Below, one piece after another: positions 51,069 to 59,758 of a DNA stretch of 64,000 nucleotides (position 1 is the stretch's first letter; each line of letters begins with the position of its first letter). This stretch comes from Streptomyces pseudovenezuelae (GTDB taxonomy: Bacteria > Actinomycetota > Actinomycetes > Streptomycetales > Streptomycetaceae). Under the pieces are notes generated by a model. That model was not told the origin of the DNA. It did no database searches and worked only from the letters and a program-made list of their open reading frames with translations. Made by a program: the position numbers and the translations under genes. Location: assembly GCF_029892565.1 (NCBI RefSeq), contig NZ_JARXVH010000014.1:1-64000 (forward strand), given 5' to 3'.

Positions 51069-51859
51069 CCACCTACCCGGGGGCGGGACCCACGGTCTTC
51101 GACCCGATGACGCTGCCGGTCGACGACAACGTCAACAAGTACACCTTCTGCGTGGAACTCAAAGGGAGCCAGTGGTTCCTGCAGAAGGGGAAGATGATCG
51201 CCTACTACGGCTCGATGGAGTTCAACGGCGTCGGACACGGCCGCCTGGACCGTCTTGTCCGTACGTCCTTTCATTCGCCTCTGCACGCCAGCGACTGGGT
51301 CGTGGCGGAGGGTTCGGGCAAGATGCTGCTCGCCGACCGGGCCTTCGACGTGAACTCGTACGACCTGGAAGACGGCAATCTGACCATTCGCTCGGGCAAC
51401 CTCCTCGCTTTTCAGCCAACTCTCGCGCTGAAGCAATCGATCGTGCCCGGTTTTCTGACACTCATCGGAACCGGAAAGTTCGTGGCCGCCTCGAACGGTC
51501 CGGTGGTGTTCATGGAACCCCCGATCCGGGTCGACCCGCAGGCGCTCGTCGGCTGGGCCGACTGCCCCTCGCCGTGCCATCACTACGACCACGCCTACAT
51601 GACAGGTGTAATGGGCGGTCTACGTGCACTGACGGGCATCGGCGGGGCCTCCGGGGAGGAGCACCAGTTCGAGTTCGTGGGGGCCGGCACCGTGCTGCTC
51701 CAGTCCACCGAGATCCTCATGGCCGAGCAGGCCACGGGGGCGGTTCCGCAGCAGGCCGGAGTGCCGGGACATGGCGGACCCACAGGTCCCGGACAGCAAG
51801 CCGGCGCACCGCGCCTTCCCGGACAGCTGGGGGACCTCCAACGTCGCTTCGGGCTGTGA
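51065..51859 (+). CDS. AIM24-family protein C with Gly/Pro/Gln tail
   Basis: A 264-residue third paralogue: NKYTFCVELKGSQWFLQKGKMIAYYGSMEFNGVGHG, VDPQALVGWADCPSPCHHYDH. It ends with an extra 50-residue tail rich in Gly, Pro and Gln (GVPGHGGPTGPGQQAGAPRLPGQ). Two Cys (CPSPC) and a HHYDH cluster could bind metal. GTG 51065 overlaps gene B. Confidence 0.83.
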   Translation: MTTYPGAGPTVFDPMTLPVDDNVNKYTFCVELKGSQWFLQKGKMIAYYGSMEFNGVGHGRLDRLVRTSFHSPLHASDWVVAEGSGKMLLADRAFDVNSYDLEDGNLTIRSGNLLAFQPTLALKQSIVPGFLTLIGTGKFVAASNGPVVFMEPPIRVDPQALVGWADCPSPCHHYDHAYMTGVMGGLRALTGIGGASGEEHQFEFVGAGTVLLQSTEILMAEQATGAVPQQAGVPGHGGPTGPGQQAGAPRLPGQLGDLQRRFGL

Positions 51860-51951
51860 GCGGTAGTCTGCGGAGTGTGACGTCGAACGCGTGCGCACCG
51901 TCACACCGCCCTCACTAGTTCGCATTTCAACATTTTAGGTAGACTTCATTC

Positions 51952-52428
51952 ATGGAGACCGAGACGGCCACGCGCTGGCTGACCGATGCGGAGCAGTGCG
52001 CCTGGCGCACCCACCTGGAGGTCAACAGGCTGTTGACGTATCAGCTCGAGAAGGACCTCCAGCCGTTCGGCCTGACGATGAACGACTACGAGATCCTGGT
52101 GAATCTCTCCGAGTCGGAGGACATGCGGTTGCGGATGAGCGACCTCGCCGCCGCCACCCTCCAGTCCAAGAGCCGCCTCTCCCACCAGATCACCCGCATG
52201 GAGAACGCGAACCTGGTCCGGCGCGAGAACTGCGAGTCGGACCGCCGCGGCCTCTACGCGGTCCTCACCGCGCAGGGCCTGGAGACGATGAAGAAGGTCG
52301 CGCCCCATCATGTGGCGTCCGTGCGCAGGCACTTCATCGACCTCCTCTCCCCCGAGGCCCTGGCGGAGCTCGACAAGGGGCTGAAGCCCATCGCGGATCA
52401 TCTGCGAGGGCAGCGGGGCCGGCCCTGA
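51952..52428 (+). CDS. MarR-family regulator
   Basis: A 158-residue winged-helix protein: NDYEILVNLSESEDMRLRMSDLAAATLQSKSRLSHQITRMENANLVRRENCESDRRGLYAVLT, with Cys in the wing (ENCESD), a possible redox switch. TAGACT (51940-51945) lies 6 nt before the ATG, suggesting a leaderless mRNA. The upstream 51922-51951 is AT-rich (TTTCAACATTTTAGG) and may contain its own operator. Convergent with the sensor kinase gene. Confidence 0.87.
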   Translation: METETATRWLTDAEQCAWRTHLEVNRLLTYQLEKDLQPFGLTMNDYEILVNLSESEDMRLRMSDLAAATLQSKSRLSHQITRMENANLVRRENCESDRRGLYAVLTAQGLETMKKVAPHHVASVRRHFIDLLSPEALAELDKGLKPIADHLRGQRGRP

Positions 52429-52442
52429 CGGCCCCGACTCTC

Positions 52443-53882
52443 TCAATCGACTAGCGGCAGGCGGAGCTCGAACAGGGCTCCGCCTGCCGGTGCGTCGCGG
52501 ACCGTGAGCGTGCCGCCGTGGCGCAGGGCCACGTCCCGGGCGATGGCCAGCCCGAGGCCGGCCCCGCCCTCGTCCCGGCCGCGGGCGTCGTCGAGCCGTA
52601 CGAACCGCTCGAAGACCCGCTCCCGGTCCCCCACGGGCACCCCGTCCCCGTCGTCGGCGACGGACAGCACCGCCCACCTCCCGTCCCGCCGCACGGACAC
52701 GGTGACCGCCGACCGGGCATGCCGCTGGGCGTTGTCGAGCAGATTCCCGAGCACCCGCCCCAACTGCCCCCGCGATCCGCCCACTTCGACCGACTCCGCC
52801 TCGACACTCACCCCTTCCCGCCGGGCCGCCTCCTCCCCCGCCAGCGCCCCCAGGTCGAACCGCCCCTTCCCCGGCCGCTCCCCCGCGTCGAGCCGGGCGA
52901 GCAGCAGCAGGTCGGCGGCGAGGGACTGCAGTCGTACGGTGTCCTCGACCGCGCCCGTCACGTCCAGCAACTCGGGGTGGGCGGCGCCCACTTCGAGCTG
53001 GGTGCGCAGGGACGCGATCGGGCTGCGCAGCTCGTGCGAGGCGTCGGCCACGAACCGGCGCTGCCGCTCCACGGAGGTCTCCAGGGCGGCCAGCGTCTCG
53101 TTGGTGGTCCGGGCGAGCCGGGCGACCTCGTCGTGCGTGCCCGGCACCGGCACCCGCCGGGCCAGGTCCGCGGAGGCGGTGATCGCGGCCATCTCGCGCC
53201 GGATGCCCTCGACGGGCCGCAGGGCGCGCCGGGTGACCAGCCAGGTCACGCCCGCGACGACGGCGAGCAGCAGCGGGAAACCGATCAGCAGGGCGGTCAG
53301 CGCGGTGCTCACGGCGCTCTGCTCGGCGGCCAGTTGGGCGCCGGCGTAGACGGTGAGCAGCCCCTTGCCGGGGACCTCCACGCGGACGGCGGCGAAGCGG
53401 TAGTCGGTGCTGTCACCGTCGATCGTCGCGGAGCCGGCCGCGTAGGAGACCTCGTCGTCGATCTCGCCGGGTTCGAGTGCCGAGTCGTCGTCGCGGCCGT
53501 CGCCGCCGTGGTCGTCGCTCTGATCGTCGTCGGCGTCCTCGCCCGTGCTCGCCGTGGCCGACGGCTGCGGCCGTACCGCGCCCGTGCCGGTGCCCCCGAT
53601 CCGCTCCAGGCCCTCCGTGGCCGCCACGAGCCGCCCGGCGCCGTCGACGACCTGGACCGGCTCCTCGTCGTCGTCCAGGGACAGTCGGGCGTACGCCGTC
53701 CCGGCGGCGAGGTCGGCCGCCACGTTCCGTGCGGTGCGCTCGGCCTGGGTGTCGGCCTGGTCGGTGAGGTTGGACCGCAGGGACAGCAGTACGGCGACCC
53801 CGGCCGCGACCAGTGCCACGGCGACGACGAGGGTGGCGCCCAGGGTGGCCCGGGCCCGCACGGAGCCGAAGAGGCGGCTCAT
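52443..53882 (-). CDS. Sensor histidine kinase with Asp-rich extracellular loop
   Basis: A 479-residue OmpR-partner kinase: TM1 (about 14-36), extracytoplasmic sensor (about 37-190) containing an acidic insert of repeated Asp residues (GEDADDDQSDDHGGDGRDDD, near 113-132), TM2 (about 195-215), HAMP, His283 in ASHELRSPIASLRTQ, N box GNLLDNAQRHA, G boxes DDGDGVP and GAGLGLAIARDVALRHGG. ATG 53882 overlaps the regulator stop in ATGA. The acidic loop suggests sensing of a cation. Confidence 0.92.
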   Translation of the reverse strand: MSRLFGSVRARATLGATLVVAVALVAAGVAVLLSLRSNLTDQADTQAERTARNVAADLAAGTAYARLSLDDDEEPVQVVDGAGRLVAATEGLERIGGTGTGAVRPQPSATASTGEDADDDQSDDHGGDGRDDDSALEPGEIDDEVSYAAGSATIDGDSTDYRFAAVRVEVPGKGLLTVYAGAQLAAEQSAVSTALTALLIGFPLLLAVVAGVTWLVTRRALRPVEGIRREMAAITASADLARRVPVPGTHDEVARLARTTNETLAALETSVERQRRFVADASHELRSPIASLRTQLEVGAAHPELLDVTGAVEDTVRLQSLAADLLLLARLDAGERPGKGRFDLGALAGEEAARREGVSVEAESVEVGGSRGQLGRVLGNLLDNAQRHARSAVTVSVRRDGRWAVLSVADDGDGVPVGDRERVFERFVRLDDARGRDEGGAGLGLAIARDVALRHGGTLTVRDAPAGGALFELRLPLVD

Positions 53883-54547
53883 CGCGGGCTCTCCAGCCGG
53901 TAACCGGCGCCGCGCACCGTGGAGATGAGCCCGGCGCGCAGCTTGCGGCGCAGGGCGCTGACGTACACCTCGACGATGTTGGGATCGCCCTCATACGCGA
54001 AGTCCCAGACGTGCTCCAGGATCTCGGCCTTGGACACCACCGCGCCGGCCCGCACGACGAGGTGCTCCAGGACGGCGAACTCCTTTGTCGTCAGCGTCAC
54101 TTCCTCGTCCGCGAGGTGGACCCGCCGGGCTGCGGTGTCGACCCGCAGATCACCGAGGACATGGACGGGCGAAGCCCCGGGACCCTGGCTCCGGCGCCGC
54201 AGCAGCGCCTTCACCCGGGCCACGAGGACGACGTACGAGAACGGCTTGGTGAGGTAGTCGTCGGCGCCCGTGTCCAGCCCCTCCGCCTCGTCGTACTCGC
54301 CGTCCTTGGCGGTCAGCATCAGGATCGGCACCTCGTGGCCCGCGGCGCGCAGGGCGGCGCAGACGCGGTAGCCGTTGAGGCCGGGCAGCATGATGTCGAG
54401 GATCACGAGGTCGTACGCGTCCTCACCGGCCCGGTGCAGGCCCTCGCGGCCGTCGTGCACGACGTCCACGGCGTATCCCTCGGCGGTCAGACCCTTGGCG
54501 AGCGACAGGGCCAGCCGCTTCTCGTCCTCCACGATCAACAGGCGCAT
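53879..54547 (-). CDS. OmpR/PhoB-type response regulator
   Basis: A 222-residue regulator: receiver with acidic VEDE (6-9), Asp51 in VILDIMLPG, Lys in YLTKPFSYV, and a C-terminal winged helix (LTTKEFAVLEHLVVRAGAVVSKAEILEHVWDFAYEGDPNIVEVYVSALRRKL). Promoter-proximal gene of the pair. Divergent from the PepSY gene; tandem TTCAG repeats between them are the probable binding site. Confidence 0.93.
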   Translation of the reverse strand: MRLLIVEDEKRLALSLAKGLTAEGYAVDVVHDGREGLHRAGEDAYDLVILDIMLPGLNGYRVCAALRAAGHEVPILMLTAKDGEYDEAEGLDTGADDYLTKPFSYVVLVARVKALLRRRSQGPGASPVHVLGDLRVDTAARRVHLADEEVTLTTKEFAVLEHLVVRAGAVVSKAEILEHVWDFAYEGDPNIVEVYVSALRRKLRAGLISTVRGAGYRLESPR

Positions 54548-54582
54548 GTCCTACAGGGTCGCAAAACGAACCTGAAGATCCC

Positions 54583-54608
54583 TTCAGGCGGCTTCAGCGT
54601 CTCCTCAG
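54583..54608. promoter_or_regulatory. Tandem TTCAG repeats, probable response-regulator site
   Basis: TTCAG at 54583 and 54593, CTCAG at 54604: starts 10 and 11 nt apart, the one-turn spacing bound by OmpR-type dimers. An inverted CTGAAG lies at 54572-54577. They sit between the regulator and the PepSY gene (start 54664). Confidence 0.6.
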
Positions 54609-54663
54609 CATCGGTTCGCGAAGGTGAGGGTGTCGAAAGCGACGTGACTCGGGAGGAAACACC

Positions 54664-55320
54664 ATGAAGCGCAACATCGTGATCGCCACCGTGACGGCCG
54701 CCGCCCTGCTCGGAGGCGGCACGGCCACGGCTCTCGCCGTGACGGGGGACGACGGTGGGCGGCAGACGGCGGTTCGAGGGAGCGGCGACGACCGGGACAG
54801 CGGTGACAAGGGGGACGACGCGGGCTCGGACGACGACGGTGGGCGGGACGACGACGGTCGCGATGACGCGGCTCCGGTCGTGCGGTCCGGGGATGTGACG
54901 GCCGCCGACGCGATCGCCGCCGCCTTGCGGGACACGCGGGGTACCGCGGTCTCCGCCGACTTGGACGACGACGACCGTCGGGGCGGGGCGACCGTGTGGG
55001 ACGTGGACGTCCTTGCCGGGAACGGGAGTTGGCACAGCGTGCGGGTCGATGCCGGCAGTGGCGCGGTGCTCGGCTCGCACACCGAGGACGAGGACGACGC
55101 CGGTCAGGTGCGGGCCGCGCTGAAGGGTACGTCCGTGACGGCGGCCGAGGCCGCGCGGGCCGCGGCCGCCAAGGGCACGGTGACGTCGGTGGACCTGGAC
55201 GACGACGCCCGGTCGCAGGGCTGGGAGGTCGAGACCCGTACGTCCGCCGGCAAGGCCGACCAGGACTGGCTGGTCGACCTCCGCACGGGGAACGTCACGG
55301 TGGACCGGTCGGACGACTGA
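54664..55320 (+). CDS. Secreted PepSY-domain protein with Asp-rich linker
   Basis: A 218-residue protein: signal peptide KRNIVIATVTAAALLGGGTATALAV, a linker of about 45 residues dominated by Asp and Gly (about 32-75), then two PepSY repeats (ITAADAIAAALRDTRGTAVSADLDDD-like at about 80-150 and TAAEAARAAAAKGTVTSVDLDDD at about 158-215). ATG 54664 has GGGAGG 7 nt upstream. PepSY proteins next to such two-component systems are usually targets that modulate the kinase or a peptidase in the envelope. The linker echoes the acidic loop of the kinase. Confidence 0.88.
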   Translation: MKRNIVIATVTAAALLGGGTATALAVTGDDGGRQTAVRGSGDDRDSGDKGDDAGSDDDGGRDDDGRDDAAPVVRSGDVTAADAIAAALRDTRGTAVSADLDDDDRRGGATVWDVDVLAGNGSWHSVRVDAGSGAVLGSHTEDEDDAGQVRAALKGTSVTAAEAARAAAAKGTVTSVDLDDDARSQGWEVETRTSAGKADQDWLVDLRTGNVTVDRSDD

Positions 55321-55349
55321 CGACGCCGGTCATTCGGCCTCGGTCCCGC

Positions 55350-56666
55350 TCAGCGCCGGTCGGCAGCAGGTTGCCCGTCCGGCGTCTGAGGCCGTTCAAG
55401 CCGAACGGGGTTCCTGTGGCGCCGTCCCCAGCCGCTGACGGGACGACGGGTGAGGGTGGCGGGGGCGAGTACCGCCACCCCCGCCACCACGAAGCACGCC
55501 CCGAGCGGCAGCCGGCCGATCAGCAGGCCGGCCGCCATCGCCCCGCCCGAACTCCCGGCGTTGACGCCCGTGTTGATCCAGGCTCCGGCCCGCGTCCGGG
55601 CCCCCGGCGCCGCCGTCTCGTCCGCCAGCAGGTACGCCGTCGTCAGCGCGGGCGCGACGAAGACACCGGCGCAGGCCACGGCCGCCGCGAGCGTCCACAG
55701 CCCGGGCGCGAGGCCGGCCGCGGCCAGGGCAAGCCCCAACCCCACCGCCAGCCGGGGCAGTCGTACACGTGCGGGGGTACGCCAGTCGACGGCGCCGTTG
55801 AGCAGGCCGCCCACCGCGCTGCCCGCCGAGAGCGCCGCGAGCACCCAGGCGGCGGAGTCGGCGCCGAGGTGGCGCTGCTCGGCGAAGGCGACGACGAGGA
55901 GATCTACGACGCTGAGCGAGAGGCCGACGCCGGTCGCGACGACGACGGGTTGCAGGAGCGCCCGCCCGTCCACCGGCGAACTCTCCCTCTTCCGGGGTGA
56001 CTTGGGGCCGGCCCCAGGCCGGGACTCCGGGCCGGAGTCCCGGTGGGCGGCCCGCACCCCGCCCACCGCCGGTGACGTCACGAAGGCCAGCGTGCCCACC
56101 GCCATCAGCACCGCGCTCAGCAGCACCCCGGCGGCCGGGGAGGCGAACCCCACCACCACGCCGACCAGCAACGGGCCGGTGACGAAGAGGAGTTCCTCCG
56201 CGACCCCGTCCAGGCCGTACGCGCGCTGCAACATCCCTCGCTCGGGGACGAGTTCGGCCCACACGGCACGCATGGTGGGGCCCAGCGGGGGCGCGCAGGC
56301 GCCGGTGACGGCGGCGATCACGCCGAGCGCCACCGCGGGTGTGCCGGGGCGCCAGGTGGCCGCCGCCAGCACGCAGAGCAGTGCCGCGTACAGCAGCGCC
56401 ATGGGGGTCAGCGCGCGGCGCGGCCCGTACCGGTCGACCAGGGCCGCGCGGTACGGCATCAGGAAGACGCCGGTGGCGCCGAACAGGGCCATGACCGTGC
56501 CGGCCACGGCGTAGGACCCGGTCGCCCGGGTCACGGAGAGCATCACGGCGACCGAGACCACGCCGTAGCAGAGCCGCCCGACGAGGGCGGCGAGGAAGGT
56601 ACGGCGGGCATGGGGGATGCGGAGAACGGCGGCATACGAAGGCCGCGGAGATGACGACGCGGACAT
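55350..56666 (-). CDS. MFS transporter
   Basis: A 438-residue, about 12-helix permease: YAAVLRIPHARRTFLAALVGRLCYGVVSVAVMLSVTRATGSYAVAGTVMALFGATGVFLMPYRAALVDRYGPRRAL includes TM1-TM3 and motif A. A cytosolic loop near 205-235 is charged (DSGPESRPGAGPKSPRKRE). ATG 56666 has AGGAA upstream. No adjacent regulator; substrate unknown. Its end lies 30 nt from the PepSY gene (convergent). Confidence 0.87.
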   Translation of the reverse strand: MSASSSPRPSYAAVLRIPHARRTFLAALVGRLCYGVVSVAVMLSVTRATGSYAVAGTVMALFGATGVFLMPYRAALVDRYGPRRALTPMALLYAALLCVLAAATWRPGTPAVALGVIAAVTGACAPPLGPTMRAVWAELVPERGMLQRAYGLDGVAEELLFVTGPLLVGVVVGFASPAAGVLLSAVLMAVGTLAFVTSPAVGGVRAAHRDSGPESRPGAGPKSPRKRESSPVDGRALLQPVVVATGVGLSLSVVDLLVVAFAEQRHLGADSAAWVLAALSAGSAVGGLLNGAVDWRTPARVRLPRLAVGLGLALAAAGLAPGLWTLAAAVACAGVFVAPALTTAYLLADETAAPGARTRAGAWINTGVNAGSSGGAMAAGLLIGRLPLGACFVVAGVAVLAPATLTRRPVSGWGRRHRNPVRLERPQTPDGQPAADRR

Positions 56667-56954
56667 GAGAAAGGTTCCTCAACTGGAGGCAACGAGGGGA
56701 CGCCGAGGGACCGCGAAGGCGACATCCATGGGTGCCGATCGCGGGCCGGGGCGGGCCCTATGCCAAGAGGAGGAACACGTGGGGCAACCTAACAGCGGGG
56801 GGCGGGGGTCGACCAGGGCTTTCCGACCAGGCATGGTCAACACCGGCGCCGGCCATCGCCCTAGGGGCGCGGGGAACTGCGCGACCAGCCACGACAAACC
56901 CGCACTCGCCACACCACCGCACCCGGCAGACGAAAAGGCGCCCCCACACCCGGG
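56667..56954. other. 288-nt intergenic region between MFS and meaB-like genes
   Basis: Holds the MFS promoter area on the left and an interspersed repeat on the right (56858-56912). Open frames here have no ribosome sites. Confidence 0.5.
56858..56912. repeat. Streptomyces interspersed intergenic repeat, family B
   Basis: CGCCCTAGGGGCGCGGGGAA (56857-56876) followed by CTGCGCGACCAGCCACGAC is, from recollection, one of the commonest short repeats between Streptomyces genes. CCCTAGGGG is its palindromic start. It differs from family A at 46551. Confidence 0.6.
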
Positions 56955-57911
56955 TCACCCCCGAGTAAGCCCCGCCACCAACTCATCCGCCGCGCGATAC
57001 GGATCCAGCTCCCCGGCAACGATCCGTTCCGCGAGAGCGCCAAGGCGGCGGTCTCCGTGGAGGTCTTCGATGCGTTCGCGCAGGGCTGTGACGGCGATGG
57101 CTTCCACCTCGCGGGCGGCTCGGGTGCGGCGGCGGTCGGTGAGGACGCCTCGCTCCTCCATCCAGGCGCGGTGTTTCTCCAGGGCCTCGACGACCTCGTC
57201 GATGCCTTCGGAGCGGGCGGCGACCGTCTTGACGATGGGTGGGCGCCAGTCGCCGGGGCCACGGGACTGGCCGAGGCCCAGCATGTGGTTGAGCTCGCGG
57301 GCGGTGGCGTCGGCGCCGTCGCGGTCGGCCTTGTTGACGACGTAGACGTCGCCGATCTCCAGGATTCCGGCCTTCGCGGCCTGGATGCCGTCGCCCATGC
57401 CGGGGGCCAGGAGGACGACGGAGGTGTCTGCCTGGGAGGCGATCTCCACCTCCGACTGGCCGACGCCGACCGTCTCCACCAGGATCACGTCGCAGCCCGC
57501 CGCGTCCAGGACGCGGATCGCCTGCGGGGCCGCCCAGGCGAGGCCGCCGAGGTGGCCGCGGGTGGCCATGGAGCGGATGTAGACGCCCGGATCGGAGGCG
57601 TGGTCCGACATGCGGACGCGGTCGCCGAGCAGGGCGCCGCCGGAGAAGGGCGAGGACGGGTCGACGGCCAGGACGCCGACCCGTTTGCCCTGCTTGCGGT
57701 ACGCGGTCACCAGGGCCGCGGTGGACGTCGACTTGCCGACGCCCGGCGAGCCGGTCAGACCCACCACGTACGCGTTGCCCGTCAGTGGCGCCAGGGCCGC
57801 CATGACCTCCCTGAGCTGCGGGGACGCCCCCTCCACCAGGGAGATCAGCCGGGCCACGGCCCGTGGCCGGCCTTCCCTGGCCTGGGCCACCAGAGAGGAG
57901 ACGTCCTGCAT
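56955..57911 (-). CDS. meaB: MeaB/ArgK-family GTPase chaperone of B12-dependent mutase
   Basis: A 318-residue G3E GTPase: P-loop GSPGVGKS (54-61), AVDPSSPFSGGALLGDRVRM, G3-like VETVGVGQSE, base-recognition NKAD (in VYVVNKADRDGAD). It loads or protects the cobalamin cofactor of methylmalonyl-CoA or isobutyryl-CoA mutase. It precedes no mutase gene here; the nearest is icmA, 19 kb away. ATG 57911 has GGAG 5 nt upstream; the preceding GTG is possible. On the same strand it follows the thiolase gene by 55 nt, so co-transcription is likely. Confidence 0.93.
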   Translation of the reverse strand: MQDVSSLVAQAREGRPRAVARLISLVEGASPQLREVMAALAPLTGNAYVVGLTGSPGVGKSTSTAALVTAYRKQGKRVGVLAVDPSSPFSGGALLGDRVRMSDHASDPGVYIRSMATRGHLGGLAWAAPQAIRVLDAAGCDVILVETVGVGQSEVEIASQADTSVVLLAPGMGDGIQAAKAGILEIGDVYVVNKADRDGADATARELNHMLGLGQSRGPGDWRPPIVKTVAARSEGIDEVVEALEKHRAWMEERGVLTDRRRTRAAREVEAIAVTALRERIEDLHGDRRLGALAERIVAGELDPYRAADELVAGLTRG

Positions 57912-57966
57912 CACAGCTCCGTTCAGCGAGAGTGGGGGCGACCGATGGGGTGGGAGGAACTCCCGC

Positions 57967-59169
57967 TCAGGACTTGGTTACCCGAACGATCAGTGCGTCA
58001 CCCTGTCCCCCGCCACCGCACAGCGCCGCCGCGCCGACCCCGCCGCCCCTGCGCTTCAACTCAAGCGCCAGGTGCAGGACGAGCCGGGCGCCCGACATGC
58101 CGATCGGATGGCCAAGGGCGATCGCGCCACCGTTGACGTTCACCCTTTCCGGGGACACCCCGAGGTCCTTCATCGACTGGACCGCGACGGCGGCGAACGC
58201 CTCGTTGATCTCGATCAGGTCGAGGTCGGAGACGTCCAGGCCCTCCTTCTTCAGGGCGTGCAGGATGGCGTTGGAGGGCTGGGACTGGAGGGAGTTGTCC
58301 GGGCCCGCCACGTTCCCGTGGGCGCCGATCTCCGCGATCCACTCCAGGCCCAGCTCCTGCGCCTTGGTCTTGCTCATGACGACCACGGCCGCCGCGCCGT
58401 CCGAGATCTGCGAGGCGGAACCGGCGGTGATCGTGCCGTCCTTGGTGAACGCCGGACGCAGCTTGCCGAGCGACTCGACCGTGGTCTCCGCCCGGATGCC
58501 CTCGTCCTTGCTGAAGACGACCGGCTCGCCCTTGCGCTGCGGGATCTCGACCGGGGTGATCTCGGCCTCGAAGAGGCCGTTCTTCTGCGCGGCGGCGGCC
58601 CGCTGGTGGGACTGGGCGGCGATCTCGTCCTGTTCCGGGCGGGCGATGCCGAGCCGGGTGTTGTGCTTCTCCGTGGACTCGCCCATGGCGATGTTCTCGA
58701 AGGCGTCGGTGAGGCCGTCGTACGCCATCGCGTCGAGCATCTCGATGGCGCCGTACTTGAAGCCCTCACGGGACTTGGGGAGCAGGTGGGGGGCGTTGGT
58801 CATGGACTCCTGGCCACCCGCGACGACGATCTCGAACTCACCTGCACGGATGAGCTGATCGGCGAGCGCGATGGCGTCGAGGCCGGACAGACAGACCTTG
58901 TTGACGGTGAGCGCCGGGACGCTCATCGGGATGCCCGCCTTGACCGCGGCCTGGCGTGCCGGGATCTGCCCTGCCCCGGCCTGGAGCACCTGGCCCATGA
59001 TCACGTACTGCACCTGGTCGCCACCGATACCCGCACGGTCGAGGGCGGCCTTGATCGCGAAGCCACCGAGGTCGGCTCCGGAGAAGGACTTCAGCGATCC
59101 GAGCAACCGCCCCATCGGGGTGCGGGCACCCGCGACGATCACGGAAGTCGCGCTGTTCGTTCCAGACAT
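57967..59169 (-). CDS. Acetyl-CoA acetyltransferase (thiolase II)
   Basis: A 400-residue biosynthetic thiolase: nucleophile Cys93 (NKVCLSGLDAI), His354 (GHPIGMSGARL), Cys384 (CGGGGQGDALI), all present. It condenses two acetyl-CoA to acetoacetyl-CoA, or cleaves 3-ketoacyl-CoA. ATG 59169 has GGAAGGGG about 10 nt upstream. Grouped with meaB and divergent from the epimerase gene, with a palindrome between, it fits an acyl-CoA interconversion unit (butyrate, acetoacetate, propionate). Confidence 0.95.
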   Translation of the reverse strand: MSGTNSATSVIVAGARTPMGRLLGSLKSFSGADLGGFAIKAALDRAGIGGDQVQYVIMGQVLQAGAGQIPARQAAVKAGIPMSVPALTVNKVCLSGLDAIALADQLIRAGEFEIVVAGGQESMTNAPHLLPKSREGFKYGAIEMLDAMAYDGLTDAFENIAMGESTEKHNTRLGIARPEQDEIAAQSHQRAAAAQKNGLFEAEITPVEIPQRKGEPVVFSKDEGIRAETTVESLGKLRPAFTKDGTITAGSASQISDGAAAVVVMSKTKAQELGLEWIAEIGAHGNVAGPDNSLQSQPSNAILHALKKEGLDVSDLDLIEINEAFAAVAVQSMKDLGVSPERVNVNGGAIALGHPIGMSGARLVLHLALELKRRGGGVGAAALCGGGGQGDALIVRVTKS

Positions 59170-59227
59170 GAGGTGCGATCCCCTTCCAGCTTGCACAGCC
59201 GAGGAGTGAACGAGGGTTTACTTCGAA

Positions 59228-59246
59228 TGTACTGAGCGGTAGTACA
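59228..59246. promoter_or_regulatory. Palindrome between thiolase and epimerase genes
   Basis: TGTACT (59228-59233), 7-nt spacer GAGCGGT, AGTACA (59241-59246), 59 nt from the thiolase start. It may be a site for a fatty-acid or acyl-CoA-responsive regulator acting on both divergent genes. Confidence 0.5.
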
Positions 59247-59317
59247 CCCCGTCATCGGGCCGTCGGTGTGATCGCGCGCACGTTGCGTAACCACACCGGG
59301 CGCGCTGCACTGACTCC

Positions 59318-59758
59318 ATGCTGACTCGAATCGACCACATCGGGATCGCCTGCTTCGACCTCGACCGGACCGTCGAGTTCTACCGGGCCACGTACGGCTT
59401 CGAGGTCTTCCACTCCGAGGTCAACGAGGAGCAGGGCGTCCGCGAGGCCATGCTCAAGATCAACGAAACCTCCGACGGCGGCGCCTCCTACCTGCAGCTC
59501 CTGGAACCGACCCGCCCGGACTCGACCGTCGCCAAGTGGCTCGACAAGAACGGCGAGGGTGTCCACCACATCGCTTTCGGTACGGCGGACGTCGACATGG
59601 ACTCGGCCGACATCCGCGACAAGGGCGTACGCGTTCTGTACGAAGAGCCGCGACGCGGCTCCATGGGGTCACGAATCACGTTCCTGCATCCAAAGGATTG
59701 CCACGGTGTACTGACAGAACTGGTCACTTCGGCGCCTGTTGAGTCACCTGAGCACTGA
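59318..59758 (+). CDS. mce: Methylmalonyl-CoA epimerase
   Basis: A 146-residue VOC-fold epimerase converting (R)- and (S)-methylmalonyl-CoA. Metal-ligand candidates in the family positions: His7 (RIDHIGIA), Gln60 (SYLQLLEP), His84 (GVHHIAF) and Glu134 (LTELV). It supplies methylmalonyl-CoA for polyketides or propionate breakdown. The mutase itself is not in the window. Confidence 0.93.
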   Translation: MLTRIDHIGIACFDLDRTVEFYRATYGFEVFHSEVNEEQGVREAMLKINETSDGGASYLQLLEPTRPDSTVAKWLDKNGEGVHHIAFGTADVDMDSADIRDKGVRVLYEEPRRGSMGSRITFLHPKDCHGVLTELVTSAPVESPEH

